Part shown: one piece after another, positions 45,459-55,265 of the stretch
Position numbering within the stretch: position 1 is the stretch's first letter
Layout: the number at the start of each line of letters is the position of its first letter
Assembly (NCBI GenBank): GCA_902363455.1
Contig: CABJAC010000004.1
Coordinates: 197,944-261,943, forward strand
Origin: Caryophanales bacterium
GTDB taxonomy: Bacteria > Bacillota > Bacilli > Exiguobacteriales > Exiguobacteriaceae
DNA: 64,000 nucleotides
Direction: 5' to 3'
Notes under the pieces: model-generated
Told to the model about the DNA's origin: nothing
The model's database searches: none
The model's input: only the letters and a program-made list of their open reading frames with translations
Translations under genes and position numbers: made by a program

Positions 45459-46223
45459 TTACTCTTCTTCCGGTACAAGTAAGTCAAGAATCCGATTCAA
45501 GTCTTCTTCATCCGTAAAATCAATTTCAATTTTTCCGGCTTGTTTGGTCGTTTTAATCCGAACTATCGCACCGATGCGTTCCCGTAATGTATCTTCAATA
45601 AAATCCAGTTCAGTGGATTGCCGGACCGTTTTTTGGACCTGTTTCTTTTCCCGTAACTCCTGTTCGAGACGGCGGACCGTCCAATTTTCCCGGATGACCC
45701 GTTCCGCCATCTGTTCAATCTTCCGCGGACTTTTTAATGACAATAAAGCACGTGCATGCCCCATCGATAATCGTTCTTCCATGACAGCCTGTTGAACTTC
45801 TGTCGGCAACTGCAACAACCGAAGGCTGTTCGTGATATGGGACCGGCTTTTCCCAACCCGGGTTGCGAGCTCCACTTGCGTGACTTGAAATTCCTGAAGC
45901 ATCTCGGCATATGCCATCGCTTCTTCGATCGCACTTAAATCAGCGCGCTGGATGTTTTCAATCAATGCCAGCTCCATGACACGGGTTTCATTGGCTTCGA
46001 TGACCAGTACCGGAACACGTTCAAATCCCGCCTGCTTCGCTGCCTGATAACGACGTTCACCGGCGATGATTTCATAATAGCCGTCGCCCGGACGAACGAC
46101 AATCGGTTGAATCATGCCATGCCGCTTCAAAGAGTTGGTCAGTTCGGCCAGTGCCTTTTCATGGAACTGTTTACGCGGTTGTCCCGGATTTGGCCGGATG
46201 ACCCCAATCGGTATTTCATTCAT
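45459..46223 (-). CDS. parB: Chromosome-partitioning protein ParB (Spo0J)
   Basis: A 254-residue ParB-family CTPase clamp. It has the CTP-binding motif EIIAGERRYQAAKQAG (about 50) and ENIQRADLSAIEEA (about 88), a central helix-turn-helix (VELATRVGKSRSHITNSLRL), and a C-terminal dimerisation domain. It loads at parS and recruits SMC. AGGAGAG precedes the ATG. The soj/parA gene that normally precedes spo0J is absent; noc lies only 43 bases upstream. Confidence 0.94.
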   Translation of the reverse strand: MNEIPIGVIRPNPGQPRKQFHEKALAELTNSLKRHGMIQPIVVRPGDGYYEIIAGERRYQAAKQAGFERVPVLVIEANETRVMELALIENIQRADLSAIEEAMAYAEMLQEFQVTQVELATRVGKSRSHITNSLRLLQLPTEVQQAVMEERLSMGHARALLSLKSPRKIEQMAERVIRENWTVRRLEQELREKKQVQKTVRQSTELDFIEDTLRERIGAIVRIKTTKQAGKIEIDFTDEEDLNRILDLLVPEEE

Positions 46224-46248
46224 GCTTTAATCTCTCCTAAACGTAGCG

Positions 46249-46286
46249 GAAGGCACGACCGCTTGTTCACGGACGTGCCTTCACGA
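46249..46286 (-). other. Hairpin at the noc-parB junction
   Basis: GAAGGCACG and CGTGCCTTC form a 9-bp stem around a 16-base loop that contains the noc stop codon on the minus strand. There is no T run, so it is not a typical terminator. It marks the place where soj would normally be. Confidence 0.5.
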
Positions 46287-47124
46287 TGCGGATCCGCACC
46301 TCGACATATTCTTCACAATCCAGTTCTTCTTTTTCGACCGTCAAACCGGTCCGTTCGATCATATCCACAGAATCACGAATTGTATTTAAGGCAATCCGCG
46401 TGTCCCGGGCAAAACTTTTATGCCGTTTTTTCGGAACTTTCGGTGTTAACAATCGTTCGACCCGTTGTTCGGTTTCTTTGACGTTCCATTCCCGTTCGAT
46501 GATTTCACTTAAGACTTGAACTTGCAGCTCCGTCTCTTTTAGCGGCAACAAAGCGCGGGCATGACGTTCCGTAATCTTCCGTTGCTTCAATGCTTCGCGA
46601 ACGGCATTCGGTAAACGGAGTAGGCGCAGTTTATTCGCAATCGTCGACTGGCTTCGTCCGAGTCTGCGCGCCAACACTTCCTGCGTGATTTCTTGCATCG
46701 CAAGCAACCGGGCATACGCTTCTGCTTCTTCGATGGGTGTCAGTTCTTCACGTTGTAGATTTTCGATGAGTGCGAGGGCAGCCGTCGTCTCGTCTGTCAT
46801 CTGTTTAATGATAGCGGGAATTGTATCCCATCCGAGCGATTGAACCGCCCGAAAACGACGTTCGCCGGCGATGATTTCATATCCTTCGCCTTGTTTTCGG
46901 ACGACAATCGGTTGCAGTAAACCATGTTCTTCAATCGTGGTCGCTAGTTCGGTAATCCGTTCCCCGTCAAAAACGGTCCGCGGCTGGAACTGGTTTGCGA
47001 CCAGTTCCGTTAATTTCAACTCACGGACGGTATCGTGTGGATCTAGCTCAAGGGAAACGGTTTGTCCTCCCTTACCGAGCAGTTTGGCAATTGCATTCTT
47101 CACGTTGGTGTACCTCGCCTTCAT
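46267..47124 (-). CDS. noc: Nucleoid occlusion protein Noc
   Basis: A 285-residue ParB-family protein. It has a basic N-terminus (MKARYTNVKNAIAKLLGKGG) that in Bacillus forms the membrane-targeting helix, the core EIIAGERRFRAVQSLGW, ENLQREELTPIEEAEAY, and the DNA-binding motif LARRLGRSQSTIANKLRLLR. It is distinct from Spo0J and matches Noc, which blocks division over the nucleoid. No Noc binding site (ATTTCCCGGGAAAT) was found intact in this window. A parS-like palindrome lies 8 bases upstream of the start, and the ribosome site is weak. Confidence 0.88.
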   Translation of the reverse strand: MKARYTNVKNAIAKLLGKGGQTVSLELDPHDTVRELKLTELVANQFQPRTVFDGERITELATTIEEHGLLQPIVVRKQGEGYEIIAGERRFRAVQSLGWDTIPAIIKQMTDETTAALALIENLQREELTPIEEAEAYARLLAMQEITQEVLARRLGRSQSTIANKLRLLRLPNAVREALKQRKITERHARALLPLKETELQVQVLSEIIEREWNVKETEQRVERLLTPKVPKKRHKSFARDTRIALNTIRDSVDMIERTGLTVEKEELDCEEYVEVRIRIVKARP

Positions 47125-47131
47125 CAGTCAT

Positions 47132-47147
47132 CGTTTCACGTGAAACG
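47132..47147. other. parS-like site upstream of noc
   Basis: CGTTTCACGTGAAACG is a perfect palindrome with the full parS core; only the outermost bases differ from TGTTTCACGTGAAACA. It lies between rsmG and noc, about 6 kb from oriC. Confidence 0.85.
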
Positions 47148-47151
47148 GTGT

Positions 47152-47868
47152 TTAACCCAGTGGATCTTTTGCCGGTGTACCTGCTTTACGCGGATATTTC
47201 CCGGGTGTTAATCGTTTTTTATCGACAATTACGATATTACGCTCACTTTCTTCCCCTGGCAATTGGAATTGGAAACTTTCCCGCAAATTTCCACCTAACA
47301 CTTTCAAGGCTGTTGCCCCTTCTTCGAGCTCTTCTCCCAGTTTAGCGGCTTTTAAGGCGACGAATTGACCGCCGACTTTTGCAAGCGGCAGACAGTATTC
47401 CGCAAGAACTGACATCCGGGCGACGGCACGCGCCGTCACGACATCAAAATGTTCCCGGAACTGTTTATTTTTCCCGAATTCTTCCGCCCGACCGTGATGG
47501 AAGGCGACACCTTCGAGTCCGAGTTCCGTTGCAAGCATATTCAAGAAGCCGATCCGCTTATTCAGCGAATCGACGATCGTGACTTTCAGATGCGGGAACA
47601 TGATTTTGATCGGCAGACTCGGGAAACCGGCGCCTGCACCGACGTCACAGACCGTTTCGACTTCCGTGAAGTCAAAATAGAAAGCTGCTGTGATCGAATC
47701 ATAAAAGTGTTTCAGATAAACACCTTCCTCATCCGTGATCGCCGTCAAATTCATTTTTTCGTTCCATTCGACGAGTAGTTCATAATACCGTCGGAACTGT
47801 TGCAATTGATGCTCCGAGACCTCAAGTCCTTGTTCCGCCAGGGCGGTTACGAATTGCTGTTGATTCAT
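47152..47868 (-). CDS. rsmG: 16S rRNA (guanine527-N7)-methyltransferase
   Basis: A 238-residue SAM-dependent enzyme, started at the ATG at 47868 with GGAG 8 bases upstream. It has the SAM-binding [20 protein letters not shown] near residue 70 and [17 protein letters not shown] further on. It methylates G527 of 16S rRNA; its loss gives low-level streptomycin resistance in several bacteria. It starts just after mnmG in the operon. Confidence 0.97.
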   Translation of the reverse strand: MNQQQFVTALAEQGLEVSEHQLQQFRRYYELLVEWNEKMNLTAITDEEGVYLKHFYDSITAAFYFDFTEVETVCDVGAGAGFPSLPIKIMFPHLKVTIVDSLNKRIGFLNMLATELGLEGVAFHHGRAEEFGKNKQFREHFDVVTARAVARMSVLAEYCLPLAKVGGQFVALKAAKLGEELEEGATALKVLGGNLRESFQFQLPGEESERNIVIVDKKRLTPGKYPRKAGTPAKDPLG

Positions 47869-47873
47869 TCTCT

Positions 47874-49760
47874 TCACTCCGCAGTCAATGCGTATTGGCC
47901 TTGTTCGATGTAAACGAGCAAAATCGAAATATCAGACGGATTGACCCCTGAGATTCGTGATGCTTGTCCAATCGAGAGCGGACGCACTTGGTTTAGTTTT
48001 TGTTTCGCTTCAATCGCAAGACCACTGATGACGTCATAATCGAGACGTTCCGGGATCCGTTTTTTCTCCATCCGCATCATCCGTTCGACTTGATCAAGCT
48101 GTTTGTCGATATAACCGGCGTATTTGACCTGGATTTCGACCTGTTCCGCTGCTTCCGGAGACAGCGCGACTGGTGCCGGTGTCATCTCGGCGATCATCGC
48201 ATACGTGATTTCAGGACGTTTGAGCAGCGTGATGGCGTGTAGCGCCTCTTTTAACGGGGAGACACCGATTGCCGTCAACTGTTCGTTGACTTCACTCGTT
48301 GCTTTGATGACGACTTTTTCAAGCCGTTTCATTTCCCGCTTGATTTCTTCTTTTTTCTCGGCCAATTTCGCATGGCGTGTCTCGTTGATCAATCCGAGCT
48401 CATGTCCGATATCGGACAAACGTAAATCGGCATTGTCATGACGCAACAACAAGCGGTATTCAGCACGTGATGTCAACAGACGATACGGCTCATTTGTTCC
48501 TTTAGTCACGAGGTCATCGATCATGACACCAATGTACCCTTGGGAACGTGACAGAATGAGCGGATCTTTCTCCTGAACTTTCAGTGCCGCGTTAATCCCG
48601 GCCATGATGCCTTGTCCGGCTGCCTCTTCGTAGCCGCTTGTCCCGTTGATTTGTCCCGCCGTGAATAATCCGGCAATCCGTTTCGTTTCAAGTGTCGGCC
48701 AGAGTTGTGTCGGCACGACGGCATCGTATTCGATCGCATAACCGGGACGCATCATCTCTGATTTCTCAAGCCCTGGAATTGACCGTAAAATATCATGTTG
48801 GACATCTTCCGGCAGACTCGTTGACAGACCTTGGACATAGACTTCTTCCGTGTCACGACCTTCCGGCTCCAGGAAAATCTGGTGACGCGGTTTATCGCTG
48901 AACCGGACGACCTTGTCTTCGATCGACGGGCAGTAACGGGGACCCGTTCCTTTGATCATCCCGGAGAACATCGGGGAACGATGGAGATTCGCATCGATCA
49001 ATTGGTGCGTATATTCGGTCGTATACGTCAACCAGCATGGAATCTGTTCCGTAATCATCTGTGTCGTTTCATGACTGAACGGCAATGCGACAGCATCACC
49101 CGGTTGGATTTCTGTTTTCGAATAATCGATCGTCTTCCCGTCAATCCGCGGTGGTGTGCCTGTTTTGAAACGCGCGAGTTCGAAGCCCAGTTCTTCCAGA
49201 TGTTTCGACAAGTTGACCGATGGCATCTGATTGTTCGGACCGCTCTCATACGACAACTCACCGATGATGATTTTCCCACGCATGAATGTCCCGGTCGTGA
49301 TGATGACCGCTTTTGCCCGGTACTCGGCTCCTGTATTCGTGACGACGCCGACACACGTGTCGTCTTCGATCAATAACCGTTCGACGAGGGCTTGGCGCAG
49401 TAACAGATTCGGTTCATCTTCGAGGGCTTTTTTCATCCGATTTTGGTATTCGAATTTATCCGCCTGTGCCCGAAGTGCACGAACGGCTGGACCTTTTGAT
49501 GTGTTGAGCATCTTCATTTGAATGTACGTGGCGTCAATCGCCCGTGCCATTTCTCCGCCGAGAGCATCAATTTCCCGGACGACGATTCCTTTTGCCGGAC
49601 CGCCGATCGACGGATTACAATACATGAATCCGACCATGTCGGGGTTCATCGTCAACATGACAGTTTTTGAACCCATACGAGCGGCTGCGAGGGATGCTTC
49701 AATCCCTGCATGACCGGCTCCGATGACGATGACGTCGAATTCGCCTGCTTGATAAGCCAT
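47874..49760 (-). CDS. mnmG: tRNA uridine-5-carboxymethylaminomethyl modification enzyme MnmG
   Basis: A 628-residue FAD protein with the Rossmann start [20 protein letters not shown], the family signatures [13 protein letters not shown] near residue 90 and [24 protein letters not shown] region, and the C-terminal helical domain binding MnmE. With MnmE it places the cmnm5 group on wobble U34 of several tRNAs. The gene follows mnmE by 42 bases. Confidence 0.98.
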   Translation of the reverse strand: MAYQAGEFDVIVIGAGHAGIEASLAAARMGSKTVMLTMNPDMVGFMYCNPSIGGPAKGIVVREIDALGGEMARAIDATYIQMKMLNTSKGPAVRALRAQADKFEYQNRMKKALEDEPNLLLRQALVERLLIEDDTCVGVVTNTGAEYRAKAVIITTGTFMRGKIIIGELSYESGPNNQMPSVNLSKHLEELGFELARFKTGTPPRIDGKTIDYSKTEIQPGDAVALPFSHETTQMITEQIPCWLTYTTEYTHQLIDANLHRSPMFSGMIKGTGPRYCPSIEDKVVRFSDKPRHQIFLEPEGRDTEEVYVQGLSTSLPEDVQHDILRSIPGLEKSEMMRPGYAIEYDAVVPTQLWPTLETKRIAGLFTAGQINGTSGYEEAAGQGIMAGINAALKVQEKDPLILSRSQGYIGVMIDDLVTKGTNEPYRLLTSRAEYRLLLRHDNADLRLSDIGHELGLINETRHAKLAEKKEEIKREMKRLEKVVIKATSEVNEQLTAIGVSPLKEALHAITLLKRPEITYAMIAEMTPAPVALSPEAAEQVEIQVKYAGYIDKQLDQVERMMRMEKKRIPERLDYDVISGLAIEAKQKLNQVRPLSIGQASRISGVNPSDISILLVYIEQGQYALTAE

Positions 49761-49802
49761 AACTGTGGTTCCTCCTTTTAAAAATCAACAACCTGACAAC
49801 GT

Positions 49803-51185
49803 TTATTTCCCTAAACAAAATTGCGAGAACAATTTATCGAGTAAACTGTCTTGCGCTGTATCTCCATTAATTTCACCAAGTGTATCCCACGCCCGGCGTA
49901 AGTCGATCTGGACCATATCAATCGGCATCGACGCTTCCGCCGCACCGAGTGCATCTTCAATCATCTGACTCGCCTGTTTGATCAATTGAATGTGACGAGC
50001 ATTCGACACGTACGTCATGTCCTGCCCTTCGACACCTTGTTCAAAGAAGAGCGCGGCAATCGCCGCTTCCAGATCCATGACTCCCGCTTCTTCGAGCAGG
50101 GACGTCGTAACGACAGGACGACCGTCTGCCAGCTGCTTTACGCGCTCGAGATCAATCTGTTGCGGTAAATCACTTTTATTGACGATGATGATGGCGTTCA
50201 TGCCCCGAATCGCTTCGAATAACAAAACATCTTCTTCCGTCAATGGATCGTTCCCGTTTAAGACGAGTAAAATCAAGTCGGCTGAGTTAAGCGCCTGACG
50301 CGACTTCTCGACACCCATCCGTTCGACGATATCTTCTGTTTCCCGGATTCCGGCCGTATCAATTAATTTCAGCGGAACACCGCGGACATTGACGTATTCT
50401 TCAATTGTATCCCGTGTCGTCCCGGCGATATCGGTGACGATTGCTTTTGCTTCTTGCACCAATGTGTTGAGCAAAGACGATTTTCCGACATTCGGACGTC
50501 CGATGATTGCGGTCGACAAGCCTTCGCGCAGGATTTTCCCTTGTCGGGCCGTCGCAAGCAGTTCGGTTAGAATCCGGCGGACTTCGCCGGCATCTTTTTG
50601 GACGATTTGCTGCGTCATTTCTTCCGCATCATATTCTGGATAATCGATGTTGACTTCAATCGAAGCAATCGTCTGCAACAATTGTTCCCGTAAATCTTGG
50701 ACCAGTTTCGATAACCGTCCTTCGATTTGACCGACGGCAACGGTCATCGCCCGGTCCGTTTTCGCCCGAATTAAGTCCATGACGGCTTCTGCTTGTGACA
50801 AGTCAATCCGACCGTTCAAAAAAGCCCGTTTCGTAAATTCACCCGGTTCCGCCAGACGGACGTCCGGTTGTTCGAGAATCAGTTCGAGCACACGATTGAC
50901 GGCAACGATTCCGCCATGACAATTCAGTTCAACGACATCTTCCCGCGTAAAGGTTTTCGGTGCCCGCATGACACTGACCATTACTTCATCGACAACTTGT
51001 TTTGTCGTTTGTTCGACCAATTTGCCGTAATGAATTGTATGTGTCGGGACTTCAGTCAGCCGGTTTGCTCCCCGGTAGACCCGATCGGCTGTTTCCACTG
51101 CTTTAGGACCGGATAAACGAACAATCGCGATCGCTCCTTCACCCATCGGCGTCGAAATGGCGGCTATCGTATCAAATTCCATCAT
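49803..51185 (-). CDS. mnmE: tRNA modification GTPase MnmE (TrmE)
   Basis: A 460-residue GTPase started at the ATG at 51185 behind GAGGTG. It has the N-terminal folate-binding domain ([20 protein letters not shown]), then a helical domain with an inserted G domain: [12 protein letters not shown] (about 223), [16 protein letters not shown] and NKSD. It ends in the invariant FCLGK. It acts as a dimer with MnmG. No jag gene lies between it and yidC. Confidence 0.98.
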   Translation of the reverse strand: MMEFDTIAAISTPMGEGAIAIVRLSGPKAVETADRVYRGANRLTEVPTHTIHYGKLVEQTTKQVVDEVMVSVMRAPKTFTREDVVELNCHGGIVAVNRVLELILEQPDVRLAEPGEFTKRAFLNGRIDLSQAEAVMDLIRAKTDRAMTVAVGQIEGRLSKLVQDLREQLLQTIASIEVNIDYPEYDAEEMTQQIVQKDAGEVRRILTELLATARQGKILREGLSTAIIGRPNVGKSSLLNTLVQEAKAIVTDIAGTTRDTIEEYVNVRGVPLKLIDTAGIRETEDIVERMGVEKSRQALNSADLILLVLNGNDPLTEEDVLLFEAIRGMNAIIIVNKSDLPQQIDLERVKQLADGRPVVTTSLLEEAGVMDLEAAIAALFFEQGVEGQDMTYVSNARHIQLIKQASQMIEDALGAAEASMPIDMVQIDLRRAWDTLGEINGDTAQDSLLDKLFSQFCLGK

Positions 51186-51288
51186 CAGTTGTTCACACCT
51201 CGTTTTCTGCAATCTTTTCTATAGTTAATGTTCAGGAATATATAAATGGGTATAACGTGACAACTATACACGAAATAGCGCAAAAGAA

Positions 51289-51325
51289 AAAGAGCGACAC
51301 TCTGTAAAACGGAGTATCGCTCTCA
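51289..51325 (-). terminator. Terminator of rpmH-rnpA-yidC
   Basis: AGAGCGATACTC, loop, GAGTGTCGCTCT on the minus strand, followed by T residues. Confidence 0.85.
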
Positions 51326-51332
51326 TTTGTGA

Positions 51333-52187
51333 TTAACGTTTCTTTTTCGGCTTTTTCGGAGCTTGTGCTACTTCTGCCGCTTCTTTTTCACGTTTTGAAG
51401 CAATCGTTGCTTCTGTCTGCACTTTAATCTTCTCACGCATCGGTTTCATGATGACGATTGTCACGATAATCGAGAAGATGTAACCCACGACCCAGTACAG
51501 CGACAAGGCGGATGGTAACGTCACACCCATGACGAAGATCATGATCGGGAAGACGTACAACATGATTTTCATCTGTGGATTGTCGTCTTGACCTGCCATT
51601 GAGATTTTCTGTTGCAAGTACGTAAAGATTGCCGACAGAATCGGAAGAATGAAGTACGGATCTGGTTTTCCGAGATCGAACCAAAGGAACGAGTGTTGGA
51701 AAATGGCCGGTGTATAGATGATTGCATTGTAGAAGGCAATCAAAATCGGCATTTGAATCAAGATCGGTAAACAGCCGGCAAGCGGATTGACGTTGTGCTC
51801 TTGGTACAACTTCATCATCTCTTGTTGCAGTTTTTGCTGTGTTTCTTGATCTTTCGAGCTATATTTCTCACGAAGTTTCATCATTTCCGGCTGAATGACT
51901 TGCATCCCACCCATACTCTTCGTTTGTTTAATCATCAACGGTAAGATGACAAGGCGGACGATTAATGTTGTGATAACGATCGCAATCCCGTAATCTCCAT
52001 TAAAATACTTAGCAAATGTACCGATCAACCATGCCATCGGCCAAACAAAGTAGTGTTTCCAGAAACCTTCTGTATCAGCGGTAATCGGTTCACCTGTCCC
52101 GTATGTTCCAGGGGTACAACCAGATAGAACGATTGCGAGTACGGACATCAGCCCAAGCGTCAGCCAAATCTTAGTTCTCTTGTTCAT
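51333..52187 (-). CDS. yidC: Membrane protein insertase YidC (SpoIIIJ type)
   Basis: A 284-residue insertase with a lipoprotein signal peptide (lipobox VLSGC), five membrane segments after processing, and the positively charged hairpin [20 protein letters not shown]. Also visible are [20 protein letters not shown] and the basic C-terminal tail ([10 protein letters not shown]) that binds ribosomes. It inserts small membrane proteins. It follows rnpA; the usual neighbour jag/khpB is absent downstream. Confidence 0.97.
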   Translation of the reverse strand: MNKRTKIWLTLGLMSVLAIVLSGCTPGTYGTGEPITADTEGFWKHYFVWPMAWLIGTFAKYFNGDYGIAIVITTLIVRLVILPLMIKQTKSMGGMQVIQPEMMKLREKYSSKDQETQQKLQQEMMKLYQEHNVNPLAGCLPILIQMPILIAFYNAIIYTPAIFQHSFLWFDLGKPDPYFILPILSAIFTYLQQKISMAGQDDNPQMKIMLYVFPIMIFVMGVTLPSALSLYWVVGYIFSIIVTIVIMKPMREKIKVQTEATIASKREKEAAEVAQAPKKPKKKR

Positions 52188-52286
52188 AATTCCTCCTAGT
52201 AATGTTTACACGTGGTCGGTCCTCGTATTTCTATATGATAGAAGTAGGCGAGCGGCCGCTACAAATCAACAGGATATACTACACGT

Positions 52287-52637
52287 TTATTTAACTTGCC
52301 GCTTCCAGACACCAGAACGTTTAAAGACGTGGCGCAAACTGTCCGCGACTTCTTGAGCCGTCATCTTCGCAGCCGGATTGCGCGCGATGATCACAAAATC
52401 ATAATTCGGGGCAAGCGACGCTTCATGAAGCTGACACGCTTCACGAACGTAACGTTTGACTTGATTGCGAACAACGGCGTTCCCGATTTTCTTACTCACC
52501 GATAAACCAATCCGAAAGTGAGTCTGCTGCTCTTTCTTTAGTGCATATACGACAAATTGCCGATTTGCGACAGAGGCTCCTCGAGTAAACACCGCTTGGA
52601 ACTCCTTGTCTTTCTTGACGCGGTATTCCTTCTTCAC
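52287..52637 (-). CDS. rnpA: Ribonuclease P protein component
   Basis: A 116-residue basic protein started at the GTG at 52637, giving a family-like beginning, KKEYRVKKDKEFQAVFTRG. The RNR motif region is IGNAVVRNQVKRYVREACQL. It helps RNase P RNA process tRNA 5' ends. Upstream in-frame starts lack a better ribosome site. A terminator-like hairpin separates it from rpmH. Confidence 0.95.
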   Translation of the reverse strand: MKKEYRVKKDKEFQAVFTRGASVANRQFVVYALKKEQQTHFRIGLSVSKKIGNAVVRNQVKRYVREACQLHEASLAPNYDFVIIARNPAAKMTAQEVADSLRHVFKRSGVWKRQVK

Positions 52638-52757
52638 CTTGATCACACTCCATCCTGACATCACGAAAATTCGTCGTCTTTCATCATATCATAGAATAAA
52701 CCCGCTCTGCGAGAGTCGTCTTGTGACAAATGGACGAACATCCTCAAAACAACAAAA

Positions 52758-52792
52758 AAAAGATCACTCCAGGCAGCGCCAGAAGTGATCTC
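52758..52792 (-). terminator. Terminator/attenuator between rpmH and rnpA
   Basis: AGATCACT and AGTGATCT enclose a partly paired CTGGCGC/GCCTGG centre and are followed on the minus strand by eight T residues. It would limit rnpA expression relative to rpmH. Confidence 0.75.
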
Positions 52793-52804
52793 CTCATTGC
52801 TCGA

Positions 52805-52939
52805 TTATACAGTCAAGGCTTTGCGGCCTTTAAGACGGCGAGCAGCCAAGATCCGGCGGCCACTCTTCGTTGCCATGCGCGCACGGAATCCGTGAACTTT
52901 TTTGCGCTTACGGTTGTTTGGGTTGAAAGTTGGTTTCAT
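52805..52939 (-). CDS. rpmH: 50S ribosomal protein L34
   Basis: A 44-residue protein, [20 protein letters not shown] and continuing to [11 protein letters not shown], the invariant L34 sequence. A GGAGGTG ribosome site precedes the ATG. It is the first gene of rpmH-rnpA-yidC, next to the origin in nearly all bacteria. Confidence 0.99.
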   Translation of the reverse strand: MKPTFNPNNRKRKKVHGFRARMATKSGRRILAARRLKGRKALTV

Positions 52940-53007
52940 TAGTCTGCACCTCCTTTAAAAATTACTCTATAAAAATCATCGTTTTCTACTTTAAGGCAGT
53001 CTTGTAT

Positions 53008-53036
53008 ATTATATAAATCAAAAGTGACCTTGTCAA
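53008..53036 (-). promoter_or_regulatory. Consensus sigma-A promoter of rpmH-rnpA-yidC
   Basis: Minus strand TTGACA (53031-53036), 17-base spacer, TATAAT (53008-53013): full consensus in both hexamers. Confidence 0.92.
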
Positions 53037-53182
53037 TGAAAGTTCATAAGAATTATCACGAGCATTTTCAGCAAACAATGACAGGAGTTGTGAAAATAGG
53101 ATTCTCCAGTCGATTTCATATCATACGATACAAGTTGTAGATCGTTGTCAGGAAAAACGAAAGAAATAATCCCCTTTTCAAA

Positions 53183-53590
53183 CTATCCACAGACTTATCC
53201 ACATTATCCACACTTTCCGTGGATAACTCATCACTTTGTCTACAATAGTATTTTTTAAAATCAACGTCAAGGTTTGTTTTAGGATTTTTTATCCCCGTTT
53301 TTTTTATTTTGTGCATAACTTTTTTTGAACGCTTCCTCTTTTAAAAAGTTATACACATCTTATCCACAGTTTATCCACACTATCCACAGCCTGTGGGTAA
53401 CTGCCTGTGTATATGTGGATTTACTTGTGGATAAATCGTTCTAAGCATTGCCAGACCTCATTTCATTTGATACACTAATTGTGCATAACAAGAACGTAAG
53501 ACAAATTGATTCTTCAAGTTATACACAACCTGTGGATAACTTTATACACAGAAATTAGCTCCTGTGGATAACGTTATCCACAGTTTTTAT
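53183..53590. other. oriC: Origin of replication, upstream DnaA-box region
   Basis: The gap between rpmH and dnaA holds many DnaA boxes. Perfect TTATCCACA occurs at 53195, 53204, 53360, 53371 and 53574, and its complement TGTGGATAA at 53426, 53531 and 53563. One-mismatch forms are at 53183, 53218, 53349, 53380, 53392, 53519 and 53542. The two ends of the array have boxes in opposite orientation. As in Bacillus, the origin is bipartite with a second cluster after dnaA. Confidence 0.93.
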
Positions 53591-53623
53591 GTTCTGGGGA
53601 TAAGTCGTGTTCCTTCATTAACC

Positions 53624-53651
53624 TTGTCCTGTGCATAAACCTGTGTATAGT
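53624..53651 (+). promoter_or_regulatory. Probable dnaA promoter
   Basis: TTGTCC (53624-53629), 16-base spacer, TATAGT (53646-53651), about 30 bases before the dnaA start. It follows DnaA boxes closely, so autoregulation is likely. Confidence 0.65.
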
Positions 53652-53684
53652 TTTTTATATCATGATAGAAAAAGGGGGGTATTT

Positions 53685-55079
53685 ATGAAAAACGCTGCCG
53701 AACTTTGGCACAATGTATTATCTGTAATCGAGGAAGAACAACGTACCCCAAAAGCAAGTTACGATATGTGGTTAAAGTCAACGGAAGGCGTAACGCTTAA
53801 TGGCACGACTTTAATCGTTTCTGCACCAGCCGCTTTTACCGTAACCTGGTTGGAGCGTCAGTACTTATCTCTATTAGAAGATACTGTCGAGGAAGTAACA
53901 GGTAGTCGGCTTGATATTCAATTTATCGAGGAAGGTCAAGCAAAACATATGCTCGATCGTCAAAATGAGGAAGTAGAAGTGATGGAAGTCGCACCACCGA
54001 AGACCAAAACACCAAAGACTCGTAAATCATCTGATGAACTGGTCATGAGTGAACTGGGACAGCTGAATGAAAAATATACGTTTGATACGTTTGTCATCGG
54101 ATCCGGAAATCGATTTGCTCACGCTGCTTCTTTGGCTGTGGCGGAAGCACCGGCGAAAGCCTATAATCCGCTCTTCATCTATGGTGGGGTAGGACTTGGG
54201 AAAACACACTTGATGCATGCGATTGGTCAGTATGTACAGGATCAAAAGCTGGGAACCAAAATTGCGTATGTTTCCTCCGAACAGTTCACGAACGACTTCA
54301 TCAATTCCATTCGAGATAACAAAACGGTTCAGTTCCGGAATAAGTACCGGAACATCGATGTTCTATTAATAGATGATATTCAGTTCCTCGCCGGAAAAGA
54401 ACAAACACAAGAAGAGTTTTTCCACACGTTTAATGCGTTGCATAACGATCAGAAACAAATCATCATCTCAAGTGACCGGCCACCTAAAGAAATTCCGACA
54501 CTTGAAGACCGGTTACGTTCCCGTTTCGAGTGGGGCTTGATTACAGACATCACACCACCGGATCTCGAAACACGAATTGCCATTCTTCGTAAAAAAGCGA
54601 ATGCGGAACAACTCGATGTTTCCAATGAAGTCATGCTTTACATCGCAAGCCAGATTGATACGAACATCCGGGAACTCGAAGGCGCATTGACCCGCGTCAT
54701 TGCTTACGCCAATCTGGTCGGACGGACGATTGATCCGAATGTTGCTGCTGAAGCCTTGCATAACATCATGCCGGCGAGTGAACCACGAAAAGTCACGATT
54801 CGTGATATTCAAGAATCAGTCAGCAAACACTTTAATCTGCCGTTTGATGATTTAAAAGCTAAAAAACGAACAAAATCGATTGCTTTTCCCCGTCAGATTG
54901 CAATGTACCTGTCGCGGGAGATGACAGAAAGCTCCTTACCGAAGATCGGTGAAGAATTTGGGGGGCGTGATCATACGACCGTCATCCATGCACATGAAAA
55001 AATCAGTACACTCGTCAAATTGGATGGAGAAACGGGAAAAGTCATCGAACAAATCAAGCATGAATTGAAACATTCGTAA
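53685..55079 (+). CDS. dnaA: Chromosomal replication initiator DnaA
   Basis: A 464-residue initiator, started at the ATG at 53685 behind AAAGGGGGG. Domain I is [20 protein letters not shown]; a variable linker ([16 protein letters not shown]) follows. The AAA+ domain has Walker [16 protein letters not shown] and Walker [13 protein letters not shown]. The C-terminal DNA-binding domain has the signature [15 protein letters not shown]. It opens oriC and starts replication, and also acts as a transcription factor. Confidence 0.99.
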   Translation: MKNAAELWHNVLSVIEEEQRTPKASYDMWLKSTEGVTLNGTTLIVSAPAAFTVTWLERQYLSLLEDTVEEVTGSRLDIQFIEEGQAKHMLDRQNEEVEVMEVAPPKTKTPKTRKSSDELVMSELGQLNEKYTFDTFVIGSGNRFAHAASLAVAEAPAKAYNPLFIYGGVGLGKTHLMHAIGQYVQDQKLGTKIAYVSSEQFTNDFINSIRDNKTVQFRNKYRNIDVLLIDDIQFLAGKEQTQEEFFHTFNALHNDQKQIIISSDRPPKEIPTLEDRLRSRFEWGLITDITPPDLETRIAILRKKANAEQLDVSNEVMLYIASQIDTNIRELEGALTRVIAYANLVGRTIDPNVAAEALHNIMPASEPRKVTIRDIQESVSKHFNLPFDDLKAKKRTKSIAFPRQIAMYLSREMTESSLPKIGEEFGGRDHTTVIHAHEKISTLVKLDGETGKVIEQIKHELKHS

Positions 55080-55082
55080 ACC

Positions 55083-55203
55083 TGTGGATAAGCTGTGGAT
55101 AAAAGAGGCTAGTTATCCACAAGTTATCCACATGCGTTTTGGCTCTATACCAAGTTATCCACCGACTTATCCACACTATCCACAGCCCCTAATACTATTA
55201 TTA
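55083..55203. other. oriC: Origin of replication, dnaA-dnaN unwinding region
   Basis: Perfect DnaA boxes occur at 55083 and 55094 (as TGTGGATAA) and at 55113, 55124 and 55167 (as TTATCCACA); one-mismatch boxes are at 55155 and 55177. Directly after the last box a GC patch (GCCCC) is followed by CTA-ATA-CTA-TTA-TTA (55189-55203), a DnaA-trio pattern. The AT-rich duplex-unwinding stretch continues to about 55236. This is the expected melting site. Confidence 0.88.
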
Positions 55204-55265
55204 AAAAAATATATTATTATGTTATGATGATGTAACGCCCATTTTGAGAGGAGCTTAACGACAAT

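Noticed and set aside
47195..47210. ATTTCCCGGG as a Noc binding site
   Set aside because: Only half of the 14-base Noc consensus is present, and it lies inside rsmG codons.
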